64,000 bases of DNA from Haloarcula rubra (GCF_019599465.1 NZ_RKLR01000008.1:1-64000), one strand, 5' to 3'; positions 8,172 through 17,758 are shown, numbered from the stretch's first letter. The notes: a model not told the origin generated them from the letters alone. Made by a program: numbers and translations.

Positions 8172-9929
8172 ATGGCACTACCACCGATTCCTCCATTTGT
8201 GCCAATATTATTGGTTGTAATCCTTTTACCAGTCCTCTCCCGCAGGGTAGGTCACGCACTTGGTATAGTGGTGACTGCCGCCGTTGTACCATATGTGTGG
8301 CTACTCCCAGAAGGAGTGCTCATCTCAGGGAATCTATTCGGCTTTTCGACTATTTTTCTCTATATAGACGCATTCTCGCGATTGATGGGCGGTATCTTTG
8401 CATTTATCGGCTCAATCGGTGTCATCTATTCATACGCGAGCGATGCCGACACCGTTCAGACAGCATTCGCCCTCTCTTACGTTGGAACAAGTATCGGGGC
8501 GGTCTTCGCGGGTGACTGGCTGACACTCGTTTTCTTTGTCGAGTTAATGGCTATCGGGAGTACGCTGCTTGTCTGGCATTACGGCGGCCGGGCCGTCCGA
8601 GCAGGGTTCCGGTATGCACTCTGGCATGGAATCGCTGGGTCACTATTACTGGCAGCGATCGTCTGGCAGTACGTCACCGTCAATTCGGTTCTATTTAGTG
8701 CTGCTGATGGGATCGTTGGGACTGTCCCTCAAGTATTGGCCGTGGTGGGTGCCGGCGTTATGGTCGGATTCATTGGCCTACACACATGGCTCCCCGATAC
8801 ATACCCCAGACCCCACGTCGCTGCGAGCGTTTTTCTCTCTGTCTACACGACGAAAACGGGGGTTTATATAATGTTCCGGATTTTGCCGGATGGACAACTC
8901 GCAGTTGCCTATATGGGTGGCGGAATGGCCGTCTTCGGCGCATTCATGGCTCTCATGCAGAGTGATATGCGTCGACTCCTCTCCTATCATATCCAATCGC
9001 AGGTTGGCTACATGATTGCAGGGATCGGGATTGGAACTACACTCGCTACTGCTGGTGCGTTCGGCCACGTATTCAACCATATCCTCTATAAGAGTCTCTT
9101 ATTCATGACCGTTGGCGTCGTGATTTTTCGAACTGGTGAAAAAAGTCTGAAAAACGTCGGCGGGCTCGCTAGGAAAATGCCCGTAACGGCCCTGGCGTTT
9201 TCCATAGCGGCGCTCTCAATCGCAGGATTCCCGGGTTTTAACGGGTTTGTCAGCAAAGGAATGGTCTTAGCAGCTGCCGATTACGAGGAATTAGAGGTGC
9301 TCTGGTGGTTGCTGATCGTTGGCGGAGTGGGAACATTCCTTTCGTTCATCAAATTGGGCTACCATGTCTTTTTTTACGGCGACTACGACGGCGAGATTCG
9401 CGACGCAACCACTGGACAGAAAATTGCAATGGGAGTTGTCGCAGGATTGTGTGTAATATTTGGAATCGTCCCCAGTGCATTGTTTAGTATCATCCCAGCC
9501 GGTTCGGAAATCAAGTACGAAACCTTCACGCTGGGTCACATTGGCGAAGGAGTCGTACTCGCGATAGCCGGCATTATTGGCTTCACTATTTTGCGCCGTC
9601 CACTCCAACGAGTCGGCCGCGTTCCAGATATCGACGACATCTATAATCCTACAGTCTTCTATGGTACTCGAGCAATAGTGAAAGGAGTCACAGAATCCTT
9701 TGATCGCGTCGATCGCCTCGTTATGTATCTCTTCAGAGGGTATATGTGGTTCCTTAATAATCCCGAAAGAGGAGTCCGACGCATAAGAGGTGTTGTAGAA
9801 CGATCAAAAGGAGCCGAAAATCCGGATGAAACCCCAAAAACAGGTACGCTTAGAGCAGGTATCGGCCAATCGATTGCCCTCCTCATAACAGTGCTCGCGC
9901 TGATGTTATTCATATTGCTTTTCAGTTAA
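8172..9929 (+). CDS. Mrp/NuoL-type proton-conducting antiporter subunit
   Basis: A 585-residue membrane protein with about 14 hydrophobic segments, of the family shared by complex I subunits NuoL/M/N and Mrp antiporter subunits A/D. Seen directly: the TM5-region glutamate in FFVELMAIGSTLLVW, the TM7 region with HTWLPDTYPRPH, KTGVY, SDMRRLLSYHIQSQVGYM and HVFNHILYKSLLFM. A soluble tail (about 490-560) precedes one last membrane helix. It stands alone with no other mrp or nuo genes nearby, so it may move protons or sodium by itself or with distant partners. Its base composition is clearly richer in A+T than its left neighbours, suggesting separate acquisition. Confidence 0.85.
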   Translation: MALPPIPPFVPILLVVILLPVLSRRVGHALGIVVTAAVVPYVWLLPEGVLISGNLFGFSTIFLYIDAFSRLMGGIFAFIGSIGVIYSYASDADTVQTAFALSYVGTSIGAVFAGDWLTLVFFVELMAIGSTLLVWHYGGRAVRAGFRYALWHGIAGSLLLAAIVWQYVTVNSVLFSAADGIVGTVPQVLAVVGAGVMVGFIGLHTWLPDTYPRPHVAASVFLSVYTTKTGVYIMFRILPDGQLAVAYMGGGMAVFGAFMALMQSDMRRLLSYHIQSQVGYMIAGIGIGTTLATAGAFGHVFNHILYKSLLFMTVGVVIFRTGEKSLKNVGGLARKMPVTALAFSIAALSIAGFPGFNGFVSKGMVLAAADYEELEVLWWLLIVGGVGTFLSFIKLGYHVFFYGDYDGEIRDATTGQKIAMGVVAGLCVIFGIVPSALFSIIPAGSEIKYETFTLGHIGEGVVLAIAGIIGFTILRRPLQRVGRVPDIDDIYNPTVFYGTRAIVKGVTESFDRVDRLVMYLFRGYMWFLNNPERGVRRIRGVVERSKGAENPDETPKTGTLRAGIGQSIALLITVLALMLFILLFS

Positions 9930-10323
9930 TTGATGATACCCGTCATTTCCACAACTCGGTCGACGAACGTTAGGAACAATATTAGAAGTTTGAGTCACTT
10001 ACAGGATAAGTCCGAACCAAGATCGCCAACGATTCGAAACGAAACCTTGAGTCCGACACTCCATTCTCACCCCCGGCGACATACTCCATGACTGATCAGC
10101 ACCTGCCGATAAAGCAATAGGGAATAACAAAGTAACGCTCTTGCATTATTGATGGCGGACTGTATTGTGATTCGCTGCTCCAAGCCTTCAACCGGGAACT
10201 TTGCTGTAGACCGTTCTACGCACCGCTCAGTCATAACCACGTCTTCGGGTGAACGATATCAACAATCTCTGCTGGAAGAGCGACCGGAGTATAGAATGGA
10301 AACAATACTGTCCCCAAACCGGT
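9930..10323. other. Intergenic stretch without a supported gene
   Basis: About 394 bases between the antiporter subunit and the broken nickel transporter. Reading frames here are short and lack haloarchaeal composition. I see no repeat, RNA or clear palindrome. It may hold old gene remains, but none can be named. Confidence 0.4.
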
Positions 10324-11095
10324 TCAGAGGAACTGAATAACGCCAGCCGCATCCAGCAGGAACACACCACCAATCACCCACAGAATCACTGCACTCGCCA
10401 GCGGCAGGTACTCGTCGACGTTTTCGACGCGTTCCTGTACCTGGTTGTACGCGAGTACCGTCAAAAGTACCATCGTTGTAATCGAGACGGTGACAGCGAC
10501 GCCATAGACGAGCACCAGGGTGAGACAGTTACCAGCACCTGCACAGAAGCTCAGGAGGACGAGTTGTTCCTCGTGAGCGAATCCAACGAGGAAGGCGAAG
10601 CCAGCGAACCCGAGCAAGCCATTGTTCTCGCCGACCTGAAACGCTGACAAAGCGCTCTGGGAGGCATCGGCCGCGTCTGCATCGAATGCGAATCCCTCAT
10701 CATGCTCGTGGCGATGGTCATATGCTCCCTCGGGATCATCCCCGTGGCCGTCGCTGGACTCGTGGTGAGAATGGCCACCATGGTCGTGATCGTGTCCGTG
10801 AGTGTACAGCCGATAGCCGAGATAGAGTAACAATACACCCGCACCAGCACGAATCAACGTGGTGAACGGCGAGAGATCGATCTGCGTGCTCACGAGGATG
10901 GAACACGAGCACGAGCGCGCTCGAGGCGAGGATATGGGCAATCGAGAGGAGCAGCCCACCGGCCAGCCCCGTGAGCCATTTGCGCCGCTGATTGAGCGCG
11001 TAGACGCCGGCGACCGGCCATGCGTGTCCCGGCTCGAGCCCGTGAAAGAGTCCCATCGCAATCACACCGATGAGTACACCCGAACCAATTGCCAT
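10324..11095 (-). pseudogene. NicO-family nickel/cobalt transporter, frameshifted
   Basis: Two overlapping minus frames together give one NicO-type permease. From ATG 11095 the first frame encodes MAIGSGVLIGVIAMGLFHGL, then EPGH, then the segment AHILASSALVLVF up to about 10900. The protein then continues only in the next frame (STQIDLSPFTTLIRAGAGVL) through a His-rich loop (HGHDHDHGGHSHH), FVGFAHEEQLVLLSF and a final membrane helix to 10324. A one-base loss near 10895-10905 explains it. The HxLEPGH and His-rich loop are family marks for Ni/Co uptake or efflux. It is divergent from the NikR-like regulator at 11189, a typical nickel-homeostasis pair. The frameshift may be real decay or a sequencing error. 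Confidence 0.8.
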
Positions 11096-11188
11096 TACCT
11101 GATGGAGGAACGAGCCGCTGAAGACGGTTGTTATGTTTGAATCCGGGGATTCGTAATAACGAGAGCTTTCAACCACGCAGTTCCACAT

Positions 11189-11599
11189 ATGGATATGCGG
11201 ACGAGTTTGAACATTCCGTCAGATGTCCTCGAAACGTTCGACCAGACATGGCAAGCCGAGGGGCTAGAGTCGCGGTCACGGGCCGTCAGAGAAGCCATCC
11301 AGGAATACGTCGAACGGCATAGACAACTGGAGGAAGTATCAGGCGACGCTACAGCGGCCCTCGCGTTCGATTACGAACACACGCTCGTTATCGGCGAACT
11401 CCATACCGTTCAACACGAGTTTCAGGACGTGATCGAGACGACCCACCACACGCACGGTGACTGGTGTCTGGAAACGATTTTCTGTCGCGGTCCGGCAGGA
11501 CGCATCCGAGAATTAGTGTATCGCCTCCGTGATTTCGACGCCGTCGGACGGGTCAATGTCTTGTTCCTCCAACCCACAACAGAAAATAACGACACTTAA
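11189..11599 (+). CDS. NikR-like nickel-responsive regulator
   Basis: A 136-residue protein with an N-terminal ribbon-helix-helix (MRTSLNIPSDVLETFDQTWQ, then SRSRAVREAIQEYVERH) and a C-terminal ACT-like domain. In the latter the metal-site pattern can be seen: HTVQHEF, then H-H-T-H-G-D-W-C and the ETIFCRGPAGRIREL segment. In NikR the corresponding His, His, Cys residues bind Ni and drive DNA binding. It is divergent from the nickel transporter remnant and probably repressed it. The 93 bases between the two starts should contain its operator. The protein itself appears intact, although its target gene is frameshifted. Confidence 0.85.
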   Translation: MDMRTSLNIPSDVLETFDQTWQAEGLESRSRAVREAIQEYVERHRQLEEVSGDATAALAFDYEHTLVIGELHTVQHEFQDVIETTHHTHGDWCLETIFCRGPAGRIRELVYRLRDFDAVGRVNVLFLQPTTENNDT

Positions 11600-11697
11600 C
11601 ATGCAGAGGCTACGTAGTACTCTACAACCCAACGTGAAAGAGATGTCCTCGCCTCATCATCAACAGATAAAATTCGGGGCTGACGGACGAACCACCG

Positions 11698-12102
11698 ATG
11701 AGTGACGACTGCGACTCCGGCGACCAGTTCACCGGGACTAGCCCATGGCCGCTCTTCGTTGCACTCGGCTTAGCACTCTCTGAGGTTGGCGTGGTTCTTG
11801 GACTTCGTCCAGTATCTGTCGCGGGACTGCTGCTGTTCGTCGGATCGGTTGCTGGAATCCTGACGGAAGCAGGGTATGTTTCTCGACCTGCGCGTGCGGC
11901 TGGGGTGCAAGGAGTTGCACTAGTCGGCGTTGGGATTACGTTGGTACTGCAGAATCAGACCGGGACGACGGTTCGCGGACAGTCGATCGCCATCGCCGGC
12001 GTCCTCAGTCTCCTCGGTGCACTCCTCTGGGTGGGGTTCATCCGGACACGTGCCCGAGATTCGAAGGCGACGACCGAATCGACAGAAACAACATCTGATT
12101 GA
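11698..12102 (+). CDS. Small membrane protein of cox-cluster type (DUF7541-like)
   Basis: A 134-residue protein with four hydrophobic segments after a short polar N-terminus (TSPWPLFVALGLALSEVGVV, then three more to about residue 120) and an acidic, Thr-rich tail. It resembles small proteins found beside haloarchaeal haem-copper oxidase genes; this assignment is from recalled family pattern and is tentative. Its function is unknown. The next small gene begins 16 bases after its stop, so the two are likely cotranscribed. Confidence 0.65.
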   Translation: MSDDCDSGDQFTGTSPWPLFVALGLALSEVGVVLGLRPVSVAGLLLFVGSVAGILTEAGYVSRPARAAGVQGVALVGVGITLVLQNQTGTTVRGQSIAIAGVLSLLGALLWVGFIRTRARDSKATTESTETTSD

Positions 12103-12118
12103 GATCACTACAACATAC

Positions 12119-12310
12119 ATGGAATTCAACACGACGACAACCGCAATCGCATTCATCATCCTGCTCGCCGTTCTCGTTGGCGGCACGGCGATGAGTCCGA
12201 TGAGTACGAGTACCGTTGCGATGGTGAGCGTCGGCCTCGTCGTCTTCGGCGTCCTGTCGCTCGCCCTCGGCGTCAAACACGGTGAATATCGGGCAAACCA
12301 TCACCGATGA
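12119..12310 (+). CDS. 63-residue membrane protein (DUF7333-like)
   Basis: The protein starts at ATG 12119 (MEFNTTTTAIAFIILLAVLV) and has two membrane helices (about residues 8-25 and 33-52), ending in the polar tail ALGVKHGEYRANHHR. The tail LGVKHGEYRA is typical of a conserved haloarchaeal small-protein family often found near the preceding type of gene; the family name is recalled and tentative. Its function is unknown. A longer upstream frame exists but overlaps the previous gene and has arginine-rich, unlikely sequence. Confidence 0.65.
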   Translation: MEFNTTTTAIAFIILLAVLVGGTAMSPMSTSTVAMVSVGLVVFGVLSLALGVKHGEYRANHHR

Positions 12311-12587
12311 TGCTCCCCCAAGGAAGCACAGTTCGGGCTCACAGTCGTCGCGACGATTCTCATCCCGGGACTCGCTGATTACGCCTTGGCATCTGCCGCC
12401 ATGCACGGCAGCTGTTCGCCACCCGTCACTCAGGAACCGACCGGCGACAAACCCGCCAACGAATCCCGTACTCAACAGCAGTACTACTCCGCCCACAGAA
12501 CATCTGGGGGAAAGAAATAAACGGTCCTGCTCCGAGCGTCACGAGCCCAACCGCACTCCCAAGAGCAAGCGCTTTCCAGCGGAGCAT
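12311..12587 (-). pseudogene. Possible decayed small membrane protein gene (DUF5518-like)
   Basis: On the minus strand ATG 12587 begins MLRWKALALGSAVGLVTLGA and runs into a poor frame after PQMF. The next frame continues with VGGVVLLLSTGFVGGFVAGR and LSDGWRTAAVHGG before being lost again. Read together they look like a two- or three-helix glycine-rich membrane protein such as DUF5518, with at least two frame changes. No intact gene covers this stretch on either strand. The assignment is weak. Confidence 0.35.
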
Positions 12588-12773
12588 ACATGGGTATCTC
12601 TCAACGCGAGACATGGACCCTCTGGTGCAGTTCCCGAACAAGCACAACGGGATCTTGATGTAGTCGGAGCGAGATTGTTAATAACTCAACTCCAGAAAAT
12701 TGCTAAGGATACTTATTTAGAGGCGGTTTTATAGCAGCCAATTTAATAATTCGCCATTGCCTAGCTTCTGGTA

Positions 12774-15161
12774 ATGACATCGTCCGGCCGGGATTCACAC
12801 GAGTCAGATGATGAATCCCACGACCACGACCACGATGGACACGGAGCCGACGACGTAACCGCGACATCGTCGAGCGAGGGCGAAGTCGCCCAGTTCTCTG
12901 TCCCCGAGATGGACTGTCCATCCTGTGCAGGGAAAATCGAGAATGCCCTAGATAATCTCTCGGGCCTATCGAGCTACGATACCCAGCCAACCACCGGAAA
13001 GGTAGTCGTCACGTACGATGCGGAATCCCTCTCACCACCGGACATCGTCGATGCTATCGAGAGCGCTGGCTACGAGGTAACCGACTCGACGGCGACTGAC
13101 GCGGACGCTGGAGACAGCCCCACCGACGACCGCGAGAGCGTCTGGACCAGCTCGCGGGCGATCAAAACGTGGATCAGCGGTGGATTCGTCACCCTCGGGC
13201 TCCTTTTCGAGTTCCTCCTTACGAGCCAGAACGTGCTTGTGGCTGAGATCGTCGGCCGGGAATTATTCATCGCCGACATCCTCTTCCTCGTCGCCATCGG
13301 GGTCGCTGGCCAGGTCATCTTCCGGAACGGCTACTACTCTGCACGGAACCTGAATCTCGATATCGACCTGTTGATGAGCATCGCCATCAGCGGGGCCGTC
13401 ATCGCCGGGCTCGTCTTCGGGGAGTCACTGTACTTCGAGGCCGCCACGCTCGCCTTCCTGTTCAGCGTCGCCGAACTGCTCGAGCGCTACTCGATGGATC
13501 GCGCCCGGAACTCGCTGCGCGAACTGATGGACCTCTCACCCGACGAGGCGACGGTCAAGCGCGACGGTGAAGAGGTGACGGTTCCTGTCGACGACGTGGC
13601 TGTCGGTGACGTCGTCGTCGTGCGTCCGGGCGAAAAAATCCCGATGGACGGAGACGTGCTCGATGGTGAAAGTGCCGTCAACCAGGCCCCCATTACCGGC
13701 GAGAGCGTGCCCGTCGACAAGACACCGGGGGACGATGTGTACGCCGGCACGATCAACGAACAGGGGTATCTCGAGGTCGAGGTCACCTCTGAAGCGGGCG
13801 ACAACACGCTCTCGCGCATCGTCCAGATGGTTGAGGATGCTCAATCGAACAAGACCGAACGCGAGCAGTTCGTTGAGCGGTTCTCCTCATACTACACGCC
13901 GGTCGTCGTCGGTTTCGCGATCTTGGTGGCGGTTATCCCGCCCCTCCTATTCGGGGTGTCGTGGCCGACGTTCATTGTCTACGGCCTCACGCTGCTCGTG
14001 CTTGCGTGTCCGTGTGCGTTCGTCATCTCGACGCCCGTCTCCGTAGTGTCGGGGATCACCAGTGCCGCGAAAAACGGCGTTCTCATCAAGGGTGGGAACC
14101 ACCTCGAAGCGATGGGCGCGGTCGAAGCGATCGCGATGGACAAGACCGGGACAATCACGAAGGGCGAACTCACGGTAACGGATGTTGTTCCGTTGAACGG
14201 TAACAGTGAGGAGGACGTCCTCCGGTGTGCCCGCGGGCTGGAGTCGCGGTCCGAACACCCCATCGGGGAGGCCATCGTCGGCCGTGCAGAACAGGCAGCC
14301 GTCGCGGAACGCGAGGTCGACGAGTTCGAGAGCATCACCGGAAAAGGAGTCAAGGCTGACCTCGACGGCACGCCACACTACGCCGGCAAGCCGGGGCTGT
14401 TCAACGAGTTGGGCTTCGACCTGTCACACGTCCACGCAACGACCGACGGCGGCGTCGTCACGACGAAGAGTCGCCAGATGTGCGAGCGTAACGACTGTCT
14501 CGACCTCCTCGAGGAGACCGTTCCCGAACTCCAGTCGCAGGGCAAGACCGTCGTGCTCGTCGGAACCAAAGCCGAGATCGAGGGCATCATCGCCGTGGCT
14601 GACGAGATCCGCCCCGAGTCGAAGCAGACGATCCAGCGCCTCCACGATCTTGGCGTCGAGCACATCATCATGCTTACCGGTGATAACGAGCGGACTGCAC
14701 GGGCAATCGCCACCGAAGTGGGCGTCGACGAGTTCCGCGCCGAACTGCTCCCCGACGAGAAGGTCGAAGCGATCAAGGAACTCGACGAGCAGTACGACGG
14801 GGTCGCGATGGTCGGCGACGGCGTCAACGACGCCCCCGCACTCGCAACGGCAACCGTGGGTGTTGCGATGGGGGCAGCCGGAACGGACACGGCGCTCGAA
14901 ACCGCCGATATTGCCCTCATGAGCGACGATCTGTCGAAGCTGCCGTATCTCTACGAACTCGCTCACGACGCGAACAGCGTCATTCGACAGAACATCTGGG
15001 TGAGCCTCGGTGCGAAGGCACTACTCGCTCTGGGAGTTCCGTTCGGCCTCGTCCCCATCTGGGCGGCCGTCCTCGTCGGGGACGCTGGCATGACAACGGC
15101 GGTCACCGGGAATGCGATGCGACTCTCACGGCTCACGCCAGATCAGCTTCACACTGACTGA
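12774..15161 (+). CDS. Heavy-metal P1B-type ATPase (Zn/Cd/Pb type)
   Basis: A 795-residue ATP-driven metal exporter. Order: a His/Asp-rich N-terminus (HDHDHDGH), one HMA domain with C48-P-S-C51, membrane helices 1-4, actuator loop with TGES, the metal-site C412-P-C414, phosphorylation site D456-K-T-G-T, nucleotide-binding domain with an HP dipeptide (SEHPIGEA), hinge GDGVNDAPA, and the last helix pair with GDAGMTTAVTGNAMRL. The Lys in the seventh helix (LGAKALLAL) and Asp in the last helix are marks of the ZntA/CadA subgroup rather than copper pumps. An unusual insert with QMCERNDC (about residues 565-575) could bind metal. The gene is intact and monocistronic. Confidence 0.9.
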   Translation: MTSSGRDSHESDDESHDHDHDGHGADDVTATSSSEGEVAQFSVPEMDCPSCAGKIENALDNLSGLSSYDTQPTTGKVVVTYDAESLSPPDIVDAIESAGYEVTDSTATDADAGDSPTDDRESVWTSSRAIKTWISGGFVTLGLLFEFLLTSQNVLVAEIVGRELFIADILFLVAIGVAGQVIFRNGYYSARNLNLDIDLLMSIAISGAVIAGLVFGESLYFEAATLAFLFSVAELLERYSMDRARNSLRELMDLSPDEATVKRDGEEVTVPVDDVAVGDVVVVRPGEKIPMDGDVLDGESAVNQAPITGESVPVDKTPGDDVYAGTINEQGYLEVEVTSEAGDNTLSRIVQMVEDAQSNKTEREQFVERFSSYYTPVVVGFAILVAVIPPLLFGVSWPTFIVYGLTLLVLACPCAFVISTPVSVVSGITSAAKNGVLIKGGNHLEAMGAVEAIAMDKTGTITKGELTVTDVVPLNGNSEEDVLRCARGLESRSEHPIGEAIVGRAEQAAVAEREVDEFESITGKGVKADLDGTPHYAGKPGLFNELGFDLSHVHATTDGGVVTTKSRQMCERNDCLDLLEETVPELQSQGKTVVLVGTKAEIEGIIAVADEIRPESKQTIQRLHDLGVEHIIMLTGDNERTARAIATEVGVDEFRAELLPDEKVEAIKELDEQYDGVAMVGDGVNDAPALATATVGVAMGAAGTDTALETADIALMSDDLSKLPYLYELAHDANSVIRQNIWVSLGAKALLALGVPFGLVPIWAAVLVGDAGMTTAVTGNAMRLSRLTPDQLHTD

Positions 15162-15563
15162 CATCCTCTGTCGTCTAAAGACGCAGGTATTCCCCTCAGG
15201 TCTCTATAACCGAGTCCGAAGTGAGGTATTGACGATTATCCGGTATCGATTACGGTCGTGAGTGACGATGTACAATCAGTCGGATACAGTCACCCGAGAC
15301 AGACCGACCGAATTCGGGGGTTCTCACAAGCAACCAATATCGCAGGCAGTATTACCCGAATTCCGATAATGCGACTGTGAAGAGAGAAGCCCCGATGACA
15401 GTCGGGAGCGGATAATGGGCCGACTGCAAGGGAGTGGGACAGGGGGTGCTGTCATCGGGATGGCACGCTGTCTCGGAACGTGCCACATGAGCGTTGGCAA
15501 TCGGTCGTAATACCGATTGCGATGTCATAACGACTACGATGCCGTAGTTCAAAGTGAGAACAG
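15162..15563. promoter_or_regulatory. 402-base intergenic region with stacked inverted repeats before the PadR gene
   Basis: No gene is supported here. Several dyads can be read: 15391-15401 and 15449-15459 (perfect 11-bp arms CCCGATGACAG, 47 apart); 15497-15505 and 15512-15520 (9-bp arms GCAATCGGT, 6-base loop); and a short one (ACTACG-ATGC-CGTAGT) just upstream of the PadR start. The second and third lie within about 70 bases of that start and could be its own operator. Confidence 0.45.
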
Positions 15564-15869
15564 ATGAACGACTTGACAGCCTTCCAGCGTGACATCCTGT
15601 ACGTGCTCGCTGGACTTGATGAACCGCATGGGCTCGCAATCAAGGACGAACTGGACACGTACTACGAGTCGGAAATCAACCACGGACGGTTGTATCCGAA
15701 TCTCGATGCGCTCGTCGAGGACGGTTTCATCAAGAAGGGCAAACTCGACGACCGAACGAACAGCTACACGCTGACATCACAGGCACGGCGAGTACTTCGG
15801 GGGCGGCGGACCTGGGAAAACAAGTATCTCTCCGAGGAAACGAGCGGGCTGAACGTACTCATAGAGTAA
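15564..15869 (+). CDS. PadR-family transcriptional regulator
   Basis: A 101-residue winged-helix protein. The PadR pattern is plain: FQRDILYVLAGLDEPHGLAI, then INHGRLYPNLDALVEDGFIK as recognition helix and wing, and DDRTNSYTLTSQARRVL. In place of the long C-terminal dimerisation domain there is only a short tail, as in many haloarchaeal single-domain versions. It probably binds an operator in the dyad-rich region upstream and controls itself and possibly neighbouring genes. The ligand is unknown. Confidence 0.85.
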   Translation: MNDLTAFQRDILYVLAGLDEPHGLAIKDELDTYYESEINHGRLYPNLDALVEDGFIKKGKLDDRTNSYTLTSQARRVLRGRRTWENKYLSEETSGLNVLIE

Positions 15870-16023
15870 TCGATGATTGCTTTGAGGCACATAGATAGAT
15901 CAAGATTGAATGTGATCCCAGACTTGCGAGAACATCGAAAGGGTGTCAAACGGACTACTCGTCGCTTACGCTCGAACAATGGAGCAGCTACAGTCAGCGA
16001 AGCCCTCCGTTTCGCTCGATAGC

Positions 16024-16416
16024 TTATTGTGAGTGATCGAAGCCAGTGATGCTTCGATAGTCCGACTCTATCTCTTGCCGTCCGAGATGCGTGATCGTGT
16101 AGAATGTCTGTCGCCCGTCAGCATCTTCAGGCGCACCCGTCCGAGCAATCAGCCCAGCATCGACGAGTTCTCCGAGGTGATGACTGAGGTCGTACCTGTC
16201 ATCGTCGATAGCGACAGCGAGTTCTTTCCGAGCGACTTCCTCCCGTTCCCAGAGGAGGAACAAAATCGCGTAGCGCCGCTCGTCACCGAGTGCTGCTTTT
16301 CGGGCAGTGTGGTCAGCGAGCGCACCCATACTGTCATCGAACAGCCGCTGGTCAACGTACTGTTCGAGCTCTCCCTCATCAGGGGCTGCCGTCGTGGGCT
16401 CGGTCTCAGCGGCCAT
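16024..16416 (-). CDS. ArsR-like winged-helix regulator
   Basis: A 130-residue protein with an acidic N-terminus and a winged helix at about residues 45-115: LGDERRYAILFLLWEREEVA, then DLSHHLGELVDAGLIARTG and a wing QTFYTITHLGRQEI. The pattern fits haloarchaeal ArsR/DUF7344-type regulators without metal-binding cysteines. I chose ATG 16416 (MAAETEPTTAAPDE) because the upstream 16 codons are basic and atypical. The target is unknown. Confidence 0.8.
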   Translation of the reverse strand: MAAETEPTTAAPDEGELEQYVDQRLFDDSMGALADHTARKAALGDERRYAILFLLWEREEVARKELAVAIDDDRYDLSHHLGELVDAGLIARTGAPEDADGRQTFYTITHLGRQEIESDYRSITGFDHSQ

Positions 16417-16473
16417 TAGTGAGTGTACCTTCGGCGGGCGTCTATATGAACCAAACGAATACAAAGAAAAATT

Positions 16474-16638
16474 TCAGTATTTATCTTCGATAGGTTTCGT
16501 GGATACCTCTTCGCGTTCGATGGACATCCATTTGCGCTCCAAATCCTTCCAGAGCGTAATGTTCGACGGCGAAACGAACTTCCGGTGCAGTAAGTTGACC
16601 TTCTGATGTGGAGAGTCCCCCAATCCTCCGTCAGCCAT
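16474..16638 (-). CDS. 54-residue protein, function unknown
   Basis: A short minus-strand frame from ATG 16638 to TGA 16474: MADGGLGDSPHQKVNLLHRK, then a middle with ITLWKDLERKWMSIEREEV. Codon choice favours G/C in third position and the composition is charged, unlike the other frames here. It lies directly upstream of the ArsR-like gene on the same strand, with 57 bases between. No family is recognised with certainty. It is supported only by coding character and position. Confidence 0.45.
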   Translation of the reverse strand: MADGGLGDSPHQKVNLLHRKFVSPSNITLWKDLERKWMSIEREEVSTKPIEDKY

Positions 16639-16824
16639 CCGAGGAACGGCATTCTGCGAAATGAATTTCTCAGAAATTGAGTTCTAATCTCGAAACGTGA
16701 CTCAAAGCGACAATCCCCTGCATTTGCTGCATGATCCGGAGGCCGTCTTGGACGTTCCTTCTCGCTCCTCTACTCGTCGTGAACGAGCTCTGAGTTCCGA
16801 CAATGGCGATATCGACCGATTTGC

Positions 16825-17628
16825 TTAGAGAGCGCCGTCCGGTTCCCAGTCAGCTGCCCACCGTGGCAGACTGGGACCAGGAACGCGAGCCGCCTGCTCT
16901 CTCAGCTCGCTATCGGTGAACCAGGAATGACACTGCCCGGCGCGTTCGAAATCGCGGAAGAAGCTGAGATGAACCCAACTATACGTCGCTGGAGATTCGT
17001 TTGACTGCCTCCGTTCGTTGATCGTTTCTCTGATCTCCTCAGACGTGATACTGATATCGTTCTCTTTGGCCGTGTGATAGAGCCCCTCCAGTTCGGCTTT
17101 CTTGTCCTCGTCGTCGAGATCGTTGTTGAAGTAGATCTCAAGGGCTGCACGTCGAACGGCGTCGGGAGTGTCCACGTTCCCGTCGGTCATCCATACGTAA
17201 TCTTTCGGCAGGACATGAGTCTTTGTGAAATAGAGAGTATGGATGGCACCGAGTTCGGGGCTCTCGCCGCCAGATTCCTTCTCGTAGACACCCGCGATCC
17301 AGTCGGCGTACGTGGCCAGCAGATGCAGTTTGACCGCGAACGGCGATCGGTCGGCGAAGTCGGGGTCACGGAGATCACCGACGACAGCTGCGAACGTGTC
17401 GGTCCGCTTGTTGAGTTCACTCTGAACGATTCGGAGATTTCGCTCGAACCCGTCGCGGTAGCTCCCGAGGACGAGGTAGGTCGTGCGCCCGGATACCTGG
17501 AAAGCAGGCAACTCTGTGCGGATAAACTCGATCGCTGCCTTCCGTTCGTCGACTTGGAGCGGGTCGGTCAACGCTCTGTTGAGCGCTTGCTTGACCCGTG
17601 CAGCATCAGACGACCCGGAGGGAGCCAT
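16825..17628 (-). CDS. Conserved haloarchaeal-type protein, function unknown
   Basis: A 267-residue soluble acidic protein. The middle begins with TTYLVLGSYRDGFERNLRIV and continues SELNKR...FAAVVGDLRDPDF. This is a beta strand-loop-helix arrangement reminiscent of Rossmann-like sensors (TIR or nucleoside deoxyribosyltransferase type), but I cannot confirm it. A helical C-terminal half follows, ending in RWAADWEPDGAL. The gene is divergent from the wHTH regulator at 17759, which may control it. ATG 17628 is used; GTG 17655 is an alternative adding nine residues. Confidence 0.6.
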   Translation of the reverse strand: MAPSGSSDAARVKQALNRALTDPLQVDERKAAIEFIRTELPAFQVSGRTTYLVLGSYRDGFERNLRIVQSELNKRTDTFAAVVGDLRDPDFADRSPFAVKLHLLATYADWIAGVYEKESGGESPELGAIHTLYFTKTHVLPKDYVWMTDGNVDTPDAVRRAALEIYFNNDLDDEDKKAELEGLYHTAKENDISITSEEIRETINERRQSNESPATYSWVHLSFFRDFERAGQCHSWFTDSELREQAARVPGPSLPRWAADWEPDGAL

Positions 17629-17758
17629 TCGGGCCGACGTGGGTGTGAGCGTCACTTAATGCTGCCGAAATAACTTGGCTATATTGAATTTGACCAACTT
17701 GGATATGCCCACTGGGTTATACCGAACTATTATACTGCTGTGGCGCTGAGGTAAGTGT

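Noticed and set aside
10149-10647. Plus-strand frames across 10149-10647
   Set aside because: They overlap the NicO remnant on the other strand and have no family features.
12490-12520. A string similar to the shared upstream element (GGGGGAAAGAAATAAACGG)
   Set aside because: It lies in the broken DUF5518-like stretch of the left region with no intact gene after it. Probably chance, so not counted as a copy.
12282-12734. A 150-codon plus-strand frame
   Set aside because: Composition is unlike haloarchaeal proteins; the opposite strand shows recognisable but broken membrane-protein pieces instead.
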